DNA of 64,000 bases from Candidatus Thermofonsia Clade 1 bacterium (GCA_002794705.1 PGTK01000002.1:272401-336400), one strand, 5' to 3'. Positions 26,260 through 35,380 are shown, counted from the first letter of the stretch. Program-made: numbers and translations. Notes: generated by a model not told the origin, from the sequence alone.

Positions 26260-27042
26260 CTACCGAACGACGAAGGCAAGGGGCAGGCTTTGAAGTGTCT
26301 CGCCGTTTGGCTCACGGGCGCTGAAAGTGACAGTGTAGTTGCCGGGCGTCAGCGAAGACATCTCATAGTAAAAATGGATGCAAATCTGTGAGCCATTCTG
26401 GTTGATCGTCCAGTCGTAGCTATCGTCAAGGTTATTGCCGCGCCACTGCGCACTGAACGTTGTGCCGCGCCTATAGTTGCGCACCACAGCGATCACCCAG
26501 ACCTGTTTGTCGGACGTGCTGAAGGCGTTGGTCTCGCCTACGGGGCAACCATCAGCGTTATTCATGCCGCGTGCGGTCACCACGCGCTCAATGGTCAAGC
26601 CGCTAGAGGAGCGCATAGGCGCGCCCGCTGCAGCAACAGGCGCAGCCGCCATGGCGCCCTCGGGAGTCGGGGCGCCGGCGACACCCAATGTGAAATCCAC
26701 GGGAGCGGGCGTGTTGATGGTGGCAAAGCTATTGGGATCGGTCGTGGGCGCGGGCGCCATTGGCGCGCTTGCCGCGCCCGTGTTCATCTGGACAGTCAAG
26801 CGCGTGACCTGCTCACGCGCTTGATTGAGATCAGCCTGCAGCGTGGCGATCTGCTCTACCCAGACCGACGCTTGCGCCGTCATGGTCGGATCGAGGGATT
26901 GATAGTAGCTGAGCGTGGCGCGTAAAGAGATATTATCCGCCTCTACAATGCGCGCCGCCTCCGAAGAGCCGCTGCACGCGCCCAGCAGCAGCGCGAAGGC
27001 GATCAGCGCGAAAAGTCTTGTGAGGTGCATTTTCAAGTGCAT
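26260..27042 (-). CDS. Lipoprotein with coiled-coil and Pro/Ala-rich stalk
   Basis: The 260-residue protein has a lipoprotein signal (IAFALLLGAC, lipidated Cys near residue 23). A helical stretch follows (about 40-88, IATLQADLNQAREQVTRLTVQ) that looks like a short coiled coil, then an Ala/Pro linker and a C-terminal beta-rich domain with VWVIAVVRNYRRGTTFSAQWRG and TPGNYTVTFSAREPNGE, reminiscent of immunoglobulin-like adhesin folds. ATG at 27042 is used; ATG at 27030 would also keep the signal. Function unknown. Confidence 0.75.
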   Translation of the reverse strand: MHLKMHLTRLFALIAFALLLGACSGSSEAARIVEADNISLRATLSYYQSLDPTMTAQASVWVEQIATLQADLNQAREQVTRLTVQMNTGAASAPMAPAPTTDPNSFATINTPAPVDFTLGVAGAPTPEGAMAAAPVAAAGAPMRSSSGLTIERVVTARGMNNADGCPVGETNAFSTSDKQVWVIAVVRNYRRGTTFSAQWRGNNLDDSYDWTINQNGSQICIHFYYEMSSLTPGNYTVTFSAREPNGETLQSLPLAFVVR

Positions 27043-27122
27043 TACAGTCCATCTCGGTTGGCTAAGATTGGCGCGATCATGCCAGCAAGCCGTGCGCTTG
27101 GCAAGACTCTCTCACCGCCGTC

Positions 27123-27578
27123 TCAGCCTGAGCGCGCACGGCGGGCTTGCGCATCGTCCTCAGCAGTATCTTCTGGCACGATTTCACCATCATCGCCTAG
27201 ACGGTAGCGTTCGCGCTTGGGCTTTTCAGCGTCTTCTTCAAAAAGGGCGTCTACGTCTGTGCCGTAGAGCGCCTTTTCAAAGCGATAGCGCAAGGCAAGG
27301 TTGCGGCGCAGACCCGCCTCGCCTAGCTTACTATCGAAGAAGACTGAGAGCGTCTGTAGCAGCACGCTGACAAATAATGCGATGCTCAGCAACATCGTGC
27401 CGACCCAAGGCGTCTCGTTAATTGCGCCACTGAACGTCAGCGACCAAGCGACCAAGGACATGGTCGCGGCTGTGATCAGCGAGCCGATCAGAAAGCCAAT
27501 CCGTTGTTCGCGGCGCAACTGGGGCAATTTGCGCTCAATGTAGGCGCGCAGAGCTGCTTTCTCATCTTGATGCGTCAT
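27123..27578 (-). CDS. Membrane protein with two hydrophobic segments
   Basis: The 151-residue protein has a charged N-terminus, two hydrophobic segments (IGFLIGSLITAATMSLVAWSL and WVGTMLLSIALFVSVLLQTL), and an acidic/basic cytoplasmic tail with FDSKLGEAGLRRNLALRYRFE. The tail pattern resembles 2TM-domain proteins of Chloroflexi, but I do not recognise a named family. AAGGGGGAG precedes the ATG at a good distance. It lies downstream of the DUF3048 gene on the same strand, with a gap of 36 bases. Confidence 0.7.
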   Translation of the reverse strand: MTHQDEKAALRAYIERKLPQLRREQRIGFLIGSLITAATMSLVAWSLTFSGAINETPWVGTMLLSIALFVSVLLQTLSVFFDSKLGEAGLRRNLALRYRFEKALYGTDVDALFEEDAEKPKRERYRLGDDGEIVPEDTAEDDAQARRARSG

Positions 27579-27614
27579 AGATCACTCCCCCTTTCGCTTG
27601 TTAAGTGCAAGATT

Positions 27615-29066
27615 CTATGGCAATTGACCGACGGTCCGCGGTGTAGGTGTCGCTGTGATTGTACCGTTAGGGCGTGTAGGCATCGCTGTTGCCGCCGGAT
27701 TCTGATTCCACTGGGCAGTGGCGGCGCTGGCAGTCACAGTTTGGTCGCCGATGAGCGCCTGCTGGGTCAGTGCTTCCGGCGGCAAGACGGGCGCACGGGC
27801 AGTGGCGGTAGCGACGGCAAAAGTCGCTGTGGCAAGCGCATCTACATATTCCTCGCGCAGGTCAACGCCGAACATATTGCAGCAGCGCACCACTTGTACC
27901 CACGTCTGACCCGGCTTGAGCTTGATCGGCGTCCGCCCATCAGGATAGAAGAGCGCAAGCGCCGTCCCGTAGCGCTCACGGTTCTCCCGAATCCAGTAGC
28001 CGTCATAGCAGCGCCCGTCGCGGCACACGATAGCCTTGTCCCTGCCCCACAGCTGAATCTCGACTGTTTTCGCGCCGCTCTCGCTCTCGTAGATATCCGG
28101 GCGATCGACATGCTCTGCCTGCACGATCACGATGTTATCAGCGGTCAGTTGTCTGCCCGTGAGCGCGTCCACATGCGGATAGCCGGTATTCCAGCGGTAG
28201 TATTTGCCGTCTGCAGGGTTGTACTGCCAACGGGCGTTCTGATCGCCATACCATTTGATGTAGATATCGTTGATCGGTCTGCCGCCTGGGTCGGGCATAT
28301 CATCGAAGGCGAAGCCGCGTGCCATATAGCCTTGGTTGACGTTACGGCGCGTGGCAAGCTCCCACATTTGGAAGGTATTGCCAAAGAGCGTATGCTCAAA
28401 CGGTATACCCGGCTTAGGGAAGCGGCAAAACGGCGGACAGTTATCGCCGAACTGCGGCGTGAGCGCTTGATATTTCCACTCGGCTGTGCCGATCATCACT
28501 CTGATCGCGTCGTTGGCGCCGCTATAGGCGAGCAGCGCGTTGTACATCACCACCAGCTCAAGATCGAGCAGGCGCGCCGAGCGGATTGAGCCGACATGCT
28601 CCGCGCCCTGCGAGCGATAGATCGCGGCAAAGCGCGTGACTCCGCCCTCCACTTCGTACTCATAGACAATGTCAGCTTTATCCAAGCCCGTCTGCGGACG
28701 CACAATGTAGGGATAGTTAGAGATTTTGACGATCAGGTTGCGCCGATTGCGCGCCGCCTCATCAGGGTAGGGCAAACCCGTCAGCGGGTTGATGTTCTCA
28801 GGGTAAGTGAATGGTCCGACCACAGTCGGTGTAGGCGTCGGCGTGAGGGTCGGCGTGAGCGTGGGCGTTGGCGTGAGGGTTGGCGTGAGGGTCGGCGTGG
28901 CAGAGGGACGGCGCGTGTTGGTCGGGATGATCATCTGGGTCGGACGGCGCGTGTTGGTAGCGATGGCGCCGCCTTGACTATGAGCGGGCTGTGCGCTGCT
29001 GAAAGCGGCGGCAACTAGGCTGAAGAGCATCAAGCAGGCAAGCGCAGTACGGTTGAAAAACTTCAC
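27615..29066 (-). CDS. DUF3048 (YerB-like) exported protein with Thr-Pro stalk
   Basis: The 483-residue protein has an N-terminal signal (ACLMLFSLVAAAFSSAQPAHS), a Thr-Pro stalk (about 35-85), and a DUF3048 domain. That domain begins NPLTGLPYPDEAARNRRNLIV and contains RPQTGLDKADIVYEYEVEGG, ITRFAAIY-like residues and GSIRSARLLDLEL, the family hallmarks. YerB-like proteins are secreted or lipid-anchored with unknown biochemical role. The GTG at 29066 has TTGAGG seven bases upstream and is preferred to a frame 51 bases longer. The stalk is encoded by a near-perfect short nucleotide repeat. Confidence 0.85.
   Translation of the reverse strand: MKFFNRTALACLMLFSLVAAAFSSAQPAHSQGGAIATNTRRPTQMIIPTNTRRPSATPTLTPTLTPTPTLTPTLTPTPTPTVVGPFTYPENINPLTGLPYPDEAARNRRNLIVKISNYPYIVRPQTGLDKADIVYEYEVEGGVTRFAAIYRSQGAEHVGSIRSARLLDLELVVMYNALLAYSGANDAIRVMIGTAEWKYQALTPQFGDNCPPFCRFPKPGIPFEHTLFGNTFQMWELATRRNVNQGYMARGFAFDDMPDPGGRPINDIYIKWYGDQNARWQYNPADGKYYRWNTGYPHVDALTGRQLTADNIVIVQAEHVDRPDIYESESGAKTVEIQLWGRDKAIVCRDGRCYDGYWIRENRERYGTALALFYPDGRTPIKLKPGQTWVQVVRCCNMFGVDLREEYVDALATATFAVATATARAPVLPPEALTQQALIGDQTVTASAATAQWNQNPAATAMPTRPNGTITATPTPRTVGQLP
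28821..28900 (-). repeat. Low-complexity Thr-Pro/Leu coding repeat
   Basis: A run of near-identical GGCGTGAGGGT/GGCGTGAGCGT-type units encodes TPTLTP on the minus strand in the DUF3048 protein. Such tracts can change length by slippage without breaking the frame. Confidence 0.7.
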
Positions 29067-29192
29067 GATTCGCCTCAAAGCATAGAAAGTCGCGGTAGGG
29101 AATAATAACGCAGGCATTGCCGCTTGGCGAGAGTCAGCTCAGAGGCGGCAGCAAATCGTAGGATAGCTAAAATTCGCTTTGCGGCGCATTTG

Positions 29193-29201
29193 TGGTATAG
29201 T
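29193..29201 (+). promoter_or_regulatory. Extended -10 of the Ser/Thr kinase gene
   Basis: TGGTATAGT matches an extended -10 (TG-n-TATAGT) 40 bases before the GTG start. A GGGGGAAAGGGGAA ribosome-binding stretch lies between them. Confidence 0.55.
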
Positions 29202-29241
29202 GAGGCTATAGGCTGAGGGGGAAAGGGGAATCCGTGTCGCG

Positions 29242-31302
29242 GTGACGGACTTAACAGGGCAGCGACTCGGCAAGTTTGAGATTCTTTCAGTGCTGGGCAA
29301 GGGCGGCATGGCAGTGGTCTACCGTGCGCGCCAAGCTGACCTTGGGCGCGAGGTGGCGATCAAGGTCATGAAAGCCTCGCTTGCCGACTCGGAGGATTTC
29401 CTAGCGCGCTTCCGCCGTGAAGCACACCTGATCGCTCAGCTAGATCATCCGCACATCATCACCATTTACGAGTACGGGCAAGAGGGCGATACGGTCTTCC
29501 TTGCCATGCGCCTCTTGACAGGAGGCAGTCTGGCTGATCGTCTGCGAGAGCGCGGCGCGCTCTCGCTTGATGAGACAAGCCGCATTACCCGTCAAGTTGC
29601 CTCAGCGCTGACCCTAGCGCACAGTCGCGGCGTGATTCACCGCGATCTCAAGCCGCAAAATGTGCTGTTCGATAGCAGCGACAACGCTGTGCTGACCGAT
29701 TTTGGCATCGCCAAAGTAGATAATAGCTCCACGCTGGTGACGGGCACAGGCATTGCCATAGGAACGCCTTCCTACATGGCCCCGGAGCAATGGCGCGGCG
29801 AGCCAGTTGACCTGCGCATTGACATCTACGCGCTTGGGCTGATGCTCTTCGAAATGCTCACGGGCAGATTGCCTTTCATCGGCGATACGCCCGCCAGCTT
29901 GATGTTCAAACACCTGACTGAGCCGCCGCCGCGCATCAGGCAGCTACGCAGCGATCTGCCCGCTTCTATTGAGGCAGTCATCCTCCGCGCCCTTGCCAAA
30001 AACCGCGAGGATCGTTACGGGAGCGCTCAAGAGCTTGTTGAAGACCTAGACGCTGCGCTCGCAGGCAAGCCGCTCTCGACGCGCACGCCCGCTGCACCTA
30101 CAGAGAGCGCGTATGGCACGCCTACTGCGCCGATCATCACGTCCATAGGCACGCCCTCGCCACTTGAGGCGACCGTCACAGCGCCCGCCTTGCCCGCTGA
30201 GAGAAAACGTGGCACTGCGCCTATCCTGCTGATCGGCGGAGTCGTGATTCTCGCCTTGATCGGCGTCTTGCTTGCCCTACTGGGCGGCAATAGCGGCACT
30301 GCTGGACTTGAGGCAACGGTCACAGCAGAGCGCCTTGCCTTGCTCGCCCTAACCGAGACCGCAAGCGCGCAGCCCTCCCCTACACCAAGTCCAAGCGTGA
30401 CCAATACGCCTAGCCCTGAGCCAAGCGCCACCTTTACGCTCACCAGCGCGCCCACCTCAACCAGCACCAACACGGCTACCGCTACCCACACGCCCACTGC
30501 CACGCCTAGCATCACGCCCACAGCCACTAACACGCCCAGCGCCACGCCGACTCCCAACTTGACTGAGACGCTTGCCGCTCAAGTCCGCCAAACGCAGCAG
30601 GCAGAGGCACTCATTGCCGCTTTTGCCAACACCATTGTGGCTGAGACCGCTATTTTTGAGCAGGGCTTGACGCAAACTGCCACGCTCTGGACGCTCACGC
30701 CCTCCAGCACGCCCACACCGACCTTCACTTTCACGCCGTCCGATACGCCGACTAGCACACCTACGCCAACCTTCACAGCAACTAGCACCCCAACCAGCAC
30801 ACCTACACCTACTTTCACAGCTACGCCTACGCCGACTCCTACAGCGACCAGCACGCCTTCGCTCACGCCGACTCAAACTGCCACACCAACTGAGGCGCCC
30901 ACACCTACCGAGACCGCCACGCCCACTGAGACAATCGAGCCGACGCTTGTGCCGTGTCTGGTGCAGTCAGCGGGGCGAACCGGTGCTGCGGTCTATGGGG
31001 TGCCAAACAAGCGCTCTGGGATTTTGAATCGGCTGCAGCTGAACGTGCCATACGTGGTTGTTGGGCAGTTCACATCGGCTGATGGCGTGAAGTGGTGGAA
31101 GGTAGTTTTTGGCAGTTACGCTGAGGCGTGGGTAGATCAGGCGGAAGTGCGCGTATTCGTCGGCTGTGAGGCTGTGCTTTCCATCACGCCTTTGCCGCCG
31201 GGCGTGCGCCCGACAGCCACAGCAGGTGGCAGCGGTAGTGGTGGCGCTGGCAGCGGTGGCTCAGGTGGCAGGAATGACGACGGTGATGATATCGGCTTCT
31301 AA
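29242..31302 (+). CDS. Transmembrane Ser/Thr protein kinase with Thr-Pro stalk and SH3-like domain
   Basis: The 686-residue receptor-like kinase has a complete PknB-type catalytic domain (about 10-275). LGKGGMAVVY is the Gly loop, VAIK carries K41, HRDLKPQN is the catalytic loop (D135), DFG is at 153-155 and MAPEQW is the activation segment end. A membrane segment (about 317-340) is followed by a long Thr/Pro/Ser stalk broken by a helical insert (about 445-485), then an SH3-like module (CLVQSAGRTGAAVYGVPNKRS to WVDQAEVRVF) and a Gly/Ser-rich tail. It probably senses the envelope and phosphorylates cytoplasmic targets. The start is GTG with a strong purine-rich site. Confidence 0.93.
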   Translation: MTDLTGQRLGKFEILSVLGKGGMAVVYRARQADLGREVAIKVMKASLADSEDFLARFRREAHLIAQLDHPHIITIYEYGQEGDTVFLAMRLLTGGSLADRLRERGALSLDETSRITRQVASALTLAHSRGVIHRDLKPQNVLFDSSDNAVLTDFGIAKVDNSSTLVTGTGIAIGTPSYMAPEQWRGEPVDLRIDIYALGLMLFEMLTGRLPFIGDTPASLMFKHLTEPPPRIRQLRSDLPASIEAVILRALAKNREDRYGSAQELVEDLDAALAGKPLSTRTPAAPTESAYGTPTAPIITSIGTPSPLEATVTAPALPAERKRGTAPILLIGGVVILALIGVLLALLGGNSGTAGLEATVTAERLALLALTETASAQPSPTPSPSVTNTPSPEPSATFTLTSAPTSTSTNTATATHTPTATPSITPTATNTPSATPTPNLTETLAAQVRQTQQAEALIAAFANTIVAETAIFEQGLTQTATLWTLTPSSTPTPTFTFTPSDTPTSTPTPTFTATSTPTSTPTPTFTATPTPTPTATSTPSLTPTQTATPTEAPTPTETATPTETIEPTLVPCLVQSAGRTGAAVYGVPNKRSGILNRLQLNVPYVVVGQFTSADGVKWWKVVFGSYAEAWVDQAEVRVFVGCEAVLSITPLPPGVRPTATAGGSGSGGAGSGGSGGRNDDGDDIGF
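30370..30945 (+). repeat. Low-complexity stalk-coding tract in the kinase gene
   Basis: Degenerate ACGCC/ACACC-type repeats encode TPTPTFTATSTPTS-like residues in two blocks separated by the non-repetitive helical insert. They form a probable extended extracellular stalk. Confidence 0.7.
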
Positions 31303-31311
31303 AATTGACCC

Positions 31312-31340
31312 TTGCGCAGCCGCACAGCCTCTGCTATATT
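31312..31340 (+). promoter_or_regulatory. Putative promoter of tRNA-Asp
   Basis: TTGCGC (31312-31317, three of six consensus), a 17-base spacer and TATATT (31335-31340) preceded by TGC form an extended -10 promoter about 24 bases before the tRNA. Confidence 0.5.
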
Positions 31341-31364
31341 TGACAAAACTGTGCAGGGCAGCTT

Positions 31365-31437
31365 GGCCCCGTAGTGTAGCGGTTAACACGCCGGCCTGTC
31401 AAGCCGGAGATCGCGGGTTCGAACCCCGTCGGGGTCG
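31365..31437 (+). tRNA. tRNA-Asp (anticodon GTC)
   Basis: The acceptor GGCCCCG pairs with CGGGGTC (one G-T pair). The D-arm contains AGCGGTTAAC, the anticodon stem GCCGGC/GCCGGA-like arm surrounds CTGTCAA with anticodon GTC, and the T-arm is GCGGG-TTCGAAC-CCCGT. CCA is not encoded. Confidence 0.95.
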
Positions 31438-31460
31438 CTCAAAACTTAGAAAACGCGATT

Positions 31461-31497
31461 AGCGTCAGCTGCATGAGCTGGCGCTTGTCGTTTCCAC
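31461..31497 (+). terminator. Hairpin downstream of tRNA-Asp
   Basis: AGCGTCAGCT and AGCTGGCGCT form a ten-base-pair stem (one G-T pair) with a five-base loop. It is followed by a weakly T-rich stretch (TGTCGTTT), so termination is plausible but not ideal. Confidence 0.45.
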
Positions 31498-31595
31498 ACT
31501 GCAAACAGACCTCAGCCTCTATTAAAGCTGCTGGGCGGCGTCCAGACGCGCTAATCCCACGAATTGACCGATAGCCAGTTTGTTGCTCAAGCGCG

Positions 31596-32618
31596 TTAAT
31601 ACCCTGCAGTCAGGTCAACGCGGTTGAGCAGCTCTTTTTTCTCCAGATAGCGCATGAGGTTTTCGGCAAATAGATCAACGGCACGGTCGTTATAGCGGGC
31701 AGAATTGCCGGCAAGGTGCGGACTGATGATCACATTTTCCATGCTCCACAATGGGCTGGATTGCGGGAGCGGCTCACGGGCGAAAACATCGAGCGAGGCG
31801 CCGCCGATCTTGCCCGTTTTCAACGCCGCGATCAGCGCCTCTTCATCCACCACGCCGCCGCGCCCCACATTGATGAAAATTGCGTGAGGCTGCATTGCCT
31901 CAAAGACGGCAGCGTTGATGTAGCCGTGCGTCTGTGGCGTGAGCGGCAAAGTGACCAAGACAAAATCGCACAGGCTGACCATTGAGCGGATCGCCTCAGG
32001 CGGATAGAGCCGATCCACGCATTCGCCCAGCGGATCGCCTACGCCCTCCTCCTCATACTCATTGCGGCTGGCAGGCTGCATCACGTTGCGCTTGGTGGCT
32101 AAGACGGTCATGCCGAAGGCTTTGGCAAGGCGTGCCGTCGCCCGCCCGATGCTGCCGTAGCCGACAATTCCGAGCGTAGAGCCGCGCAATTCGCGGGGCA
32201 TGAATAGCTCAAAGCGCTTCTCTGACCATTCAGCGCGTGCCTGATGGCGCAACATGAGCGGAATCTTGCGCGCATGTGCCAGCATCATCGCAAGAGCATA
32301 CTCAGCCATAGTCGAGGCGTGAATACCGCTGGCTGTGGTCAGGATGACGTTCTGGTTCTGGATGACGGGCGAGTCTATGACGGCGTCTATACCTGCGAAG
32401 TGCAGCTGAATCCAGCGCAGGCGCAGCGCCTGATCGGGTTCGGGCAAGACGTGCATCGTGTAGAGGATATCCGTGGTCGCCCAGACCTCACGCGGCACTT
32501 CATTGGCATTGCGCGCAAGGATTCGTGTGAACTTCAGGCGCGGCGAGAGGCTCTTCAGGCGGTTCATCAGCACGTCGTTGAAGTCCACCAGCACCAGCAC
32601 GTTGAGTGTTTCGTCCAT
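31596..32618 (-). CDS. D-2-hydroxyacid dehydrogenase (NAD-dependent)
   Basis: The 340-residue cytoplasmic enzyme reduces 2-oxoacids or oxidises D-2-hydroxyacids. The NAD-binding GYGSIGRATARLAKAFG motif starts at about residue 153. The catalytic Arg is in INVGRGGVVDEE (R253), the Glu in DVFAREPLP (E282) and the His in ISPHLAGNS (H301). An insert between the Rossmann motif and the catalytic region (EYEEEGVGDPLGE) is seen in some glyoxylate/hydroxypyruvate-type members. It is a single minus-strand gene divergent from the ABC exporter genes. Substrate not determined. Confidence 0.9.
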   Translation of the reverse strand: MDETLNVLVLVDFNDVLMNRLKSLSPRLKFTRILARNANEVPREVWATTDILYTMHVLPEPDQALRLRWIQLHFAGIDAVIDSPVIQNQNVILTTASGIHASTMAEYALAMMLAHARKIPLMLRHQARAEWSEKRFELFMPRELRGSTLGIVGYGSIGRATARLAKAFGMTVLATKRNVMQPASRNEYEEEGVGDPLGECVDRLYPPEAIRSMVSLCDFVLVTLPLTPQTHGYINAAVFEAMQPHAIFINVGRGGVVDEEALIAALKTGKIGGASLDVFAREPLPQSSPLWSMENVIISPHLAGNSARYNDRAVDLFAENLMRYLEKKELLNRVDLTAGY

Positions 32619-32661
32619 GCTTATGTCAGCCCTTTTCCGTCATGTGAGGCAATTGGCGGCG

Positions 32662-32670
32662 ATTATAGCA
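32662..32670 (-). promoter_or_regulatory. Extended -10 of the hydroxyacid dehydrogenase gene
   Basis: The minus strand reads TGCTATAAT, a perfect extended -10, about 44 bases before the ATG at 32618. Confidence 0.55.
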
Positions 32671-32792
32671 CGTTGTGCAGCGATCCTGAAAAGCGACAGC
32701 GCGCCCTTCCCGTTACAAGACCTTAATACCACTTTGGCGCGTTTGCTTTACAATTTGTACAAGAGCCTGATGAGTGGGTGAGTGAATGCTAG

Positions 32793-33746
32793 ATGATTGA
32801 AGCACAGGGACTGACTAAAATTTTTGACGGCTTCGTGGCAGTGGACGATCTCTCGCTGCAGGTAGAGGCAGGCACTGTGTTCGCCTTTCTCGGTCCGAAC
32901 GGCGCCGGCAAAACGACCACAATCCGCATGTTGACCTCGATTCTAGAGCCGACACGCGGCTGGGCGCGCATCAACGGCTTGGATGTGGTGCGCGATGCCC
33001 CTCAAGTGCGTGCCAGCGTCGGCGTGCTGACCGAGCAACACGGCTTGTATGAGCGCATGAAGGCTGCGGAGTATCTCGATTTCTTCGGACGTATTTACCA
33101 TTTGCCGCGGGCAGTGCGTCAGGAGCGCATTCAGTCGCTCATGGCGCGTTTCGGTCTCTCAGAGGCGCTGAATCGGCGTGTGGGCGAGTTCTCCAAGGGT
33201 ATGAAGCAGAAATTGGCGCTTGTGCGCGCCATGCTGCACGATCCGCCCGTCCTGCTGTTGGATGAGCCGACCTCTGCCATGGATCCGCAGAGCGCCAAAC
33301 AAGTCCGCGATGCGATCCTAGAGCTGAAGCACGATCGCCGCACTATCATCTTGACCACGCACAACCTGACTGAGGCACAACAGCTGGCAGATCGGATTGG
33401 TGTGATACGGCACGGCCGATTGATCGCCAATGGCACTTTTGAGGAACTCTCGAGGCGCTTTGTCGGCGATCCGATCATGGAAATCCGCTTTGGCGCGCCA
33501 CTCAACGGCGACTCTGAGTGGCTGCACCGCGAGCTAGACGTAGTGGAGCAAGGCGAAGATTGGCTGCGCTTCCGCACCAATGCGCCTCACCAGCACAATC
33601 CGATGGTGCTGCAGCGCCTGATCAGCGCGGGCGTGCCTGTCATCACGCTGAGCGAGGTGCCGCGCAGCCTAGAGATGGTCTATCTGCAGATTGTCAACGA
33701 AGATGAGAATATGACGGAGAAAGCCCACAATGGCAACCACGCTTGA
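32793..33746 (+). CDS. ABC transporter ATP-binding protein (ABC-2 exporter type)
   Basis: The 317-residue protein is the ATPase of a two-gene exporter. Walker A is GPNGAGKTT (34-42), the signature is EFSKGMKQKLALVRA, Walker B is VLLLDEPTSAMDP, and the switch His is in ILTTHN. The C-terminal 90 residues form the accessory domain common to DrrA/NatA-like ATPases. It overlaps the permease gene by 17 bases, so the two are expressed together. The related families export antibiotics, ions or lipids; the substrate here is unknown. Confidence 0.93.
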   Translation: MIEAQGLTKIFDGFVAVDDLSLQVEAGTVFAFLGPNGAGKTTTIRMLTSILEPTRGWARINGLDVVRDAPQVRASVGVLTEQHGLYERMKAAEYLDFFGRIYHLPRAVRQERIQSLMARFGLSEALNRRVGEFSKGMKQKLALVRAMLHDPPVLLLDEPTSAMDPQSAKQVRDAILELKHDRRTIILTTHNLTEAQQLADRIGVIRHGRLIANGTFEELSRRFVGDPIMEIRFGAPLNGDSEWLHRELDVVEQGEDWLRFRTNAPHQHNPMVLQRLISAGVPVITLSEVPRSLEMVYLQIVNEDENMTEKAHNGNHA

Positions 33747-35235
33747 TGCATCAAAGCTGAATGCTGCTACCCCAAGCCTATCGCTCCCGCTAGGCAAGAC
33801 TTGGTGGCAGACTTTGCAGAATGCTTTGATCGTGACGCGCCGTGAGGTGCGCGATAGCTTCCGCGATTGGCGCATCATGGTGCCGATCTTCCTCTTGACC
33901 TTGTGCTTTCCGCTGTTGGCACAAGGCATGACCGAAGTCTTCACCAATTTTTTCATTGCCAACGGCGCTGAGCCAATGGTGGACATTTTCTTGCCGCTCT
34001 TGCCGATGATCGTCGGCTTTTTCCCGATCTCGATCTCGCTCGTCATCGCCTTAGAGACCTTTGTGGGCGAAAAGGAGCGCCGCAGCCTTGAGCCGTTGCT
34101 CTCCACGCCGCTGACCAACCTTGAGCTGTACATCGGCAAGACCCTAGCAGCCGTCATTCCGCCGCTGCTCGCCGCTTATGTCGGCATTGGTGTCTATCTG
34201 AGCGCGCTGATCTTCGGGGCGCAGCAGTGGCGTCCGCAGGCAGAGTTGGTGGTTCAAATTGTGCTGCTCACAACGGCGCAGGCATTGGTAATGGTCACAG
34301 GCTCAGTGGTGATCAGCAGCCAGACGACCTCCACACGCGCCTCAAACTTGCTTGCCAGCTTCATCATCATCCCGATGTCGCTCTTGGTGATCGTGGAAGG
34401 TTTGATCATGGTCAACAACAAGCGCTACCTGCTCTGGTGGATCCTGGTGGCGCTGATCATCGCTGATATCCTGCTCTTCCGCATGGGCGCACGGCTGTTC
34501 AACCGCGAGGAGCTGCTCGGACGCACCATTGACACCATTAACCTGAAGTGGGCGTGGCAGGTCTTCATTTCGCAGCTGCGCGGCGATAAGCGCGCTAAGG
34601 GGCTGTTGAGCTGGTATCGCTACAGCATTCCGAAGGCACTGCGTGATAGCCGAAGTGGGATATTGGTAGTCGCTTTGGCGATCCTGATCATGCTGATCGG
34701 CGGCATGATCGCCACGTATTTTGCGCCTGACTGGCGCTTGACGCCTGAAATGGCGACCGAACAGCCGAACCTGATGCAGAATTTCACGCAGTTTGCTGCC
34801 CTGAGTGAGATGGGTCTCGGCGTGCGCTATATCTTCGGGCAGAACTTGCGCGTGTTGATCGGCGCGGCGTTGCTGGCTACTTTCACCTTCGGCGTGATGA
34901 GCATTTTCCTCGCCTCATTCACGTTTGGTGTTCTGGGCTTTCTGCTGGCACAGCCGATCATGAGCGTCATAGGCTATGGCGTGATCTTGACGGCGCTTGT
35001 GCCGCACGCGATCTTTGAGGTGACGGCGATCATCATCGGCGCCGGCGCTGCGACCCGCCTTGGCGCCCTTGTGACCAGTCCGCCGAAGAATATGGGCGTC
35101 TTCGAGGCGTGGCTGCGCGCCTTTGCCGATATGCTGAAGCTGCTGGTGGCAGTGGCAATACCGCTGCTTGCGATTGGCGCTGTGGTGGAGGTGTACATCA
35201 CGCCGCGCCTTGTGCTGATGGCGCTGGGCAACTGA
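33730..35235 (+). CDS. ABC-2 type transporter permease
   Basis: The 501-residue membrane protein has an N-terminal amphipathic stretch, an ALIVTRREVRDSFRDWR coupling helix typical of ABC-2/NatB permeases, and about eight to ten membrane segments. VIALETFVGEKERRSLEPLLSTPLTN is the conserved cytoplasmic loop contacted by the ATPase. The C-terminal part has YRYSIPKALRDSRSGILVV and further segments resembling SpoIIM-like proteins (LASFTFGVLGFLLAQP, PHAIFEVTAIII), so this may be a fusion of the two. A strong terminator follows the gene. Confidence 0.88.
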   Translation: MATTLDASKLNAATPSLSLPLGKTWWQTLQNALIVTRREVRDSFRDWRIMVPIFLLTLCFPLLAQGMTEVFTNFFIANGAEPMVDIFLPLLPMIVGFFPISISLVIALETFVGEKERRSLEPLLSTPLTNLELYIGKTLAAVIPPLLAAYVGIGVYLSALIFGAQQWRPQAELVVQIVLLTTAQALVMVTGSVVISSQTTSTRASNLLASFIIIPMSLLVIVEGLIMVNNKRYLLWWILVALIIADILLFRMGARLFNREELLGRTIDTINLKWAWQVFISQLRGDKRAKGLLSWYRYSIPKALRDSRSGILVVALAILIMLIGGMIATYFAPDWRLTPEMATEQPNLMQNFTQFAALSEMGLGVRYIFGQNLRVLIGAALLATFTFGVMSIFLASFTFGVLGFLLAQPIMSVIGYGVILTALVPHAIFEVTAIIIGAGAATRLGALVTSPPKNMGVFEAWLRAFADMLKLLVAVAIPLLAIGAVVEVYITPRLVLMALGN

Positions 35236-35250
35236 GCAGAGCTGAGCTGA

Positions 35251-35281
35251 GCGGGCGGAGAGTCGTCTCCGCCCGCTTTTT
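35251..35281 (+). terminator. Strong rho-independent terminator after the ABC permease
   Basis: GCGGGCGGAGA and TCTCCGCCCGC form a perfect 11-base-pair stem with a GTCG loop, followed directly by TTTTT. Confidence 0.9.
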
Positions 35282-35380
35282 GCTGGGAATTGCACGTCAC
35301 GCCCCTGATCGGGCAGTGCGTGGCGCTTTGAGCAGAGTGCGCTATGCTTATCGCCCAGATCAAACTCGCAGCAGTGAGCT

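Noticed and set aside
28821..28900. Short direct repeats resembling a minisatellite or CRISPR-like array
   Set aside because: The repeats are in frame, without unique spacers, and encode the Thr-Pro stalk of the DUF3048 protein.
30027..30876. Long minus-strand reading frames with Val/Gly-rich or Arg/Gly-rich products
   Set aside because: They are antisense shadows of the Thr-Pro stalk of the kinase gene; composition is low complexity with no family-like residues.
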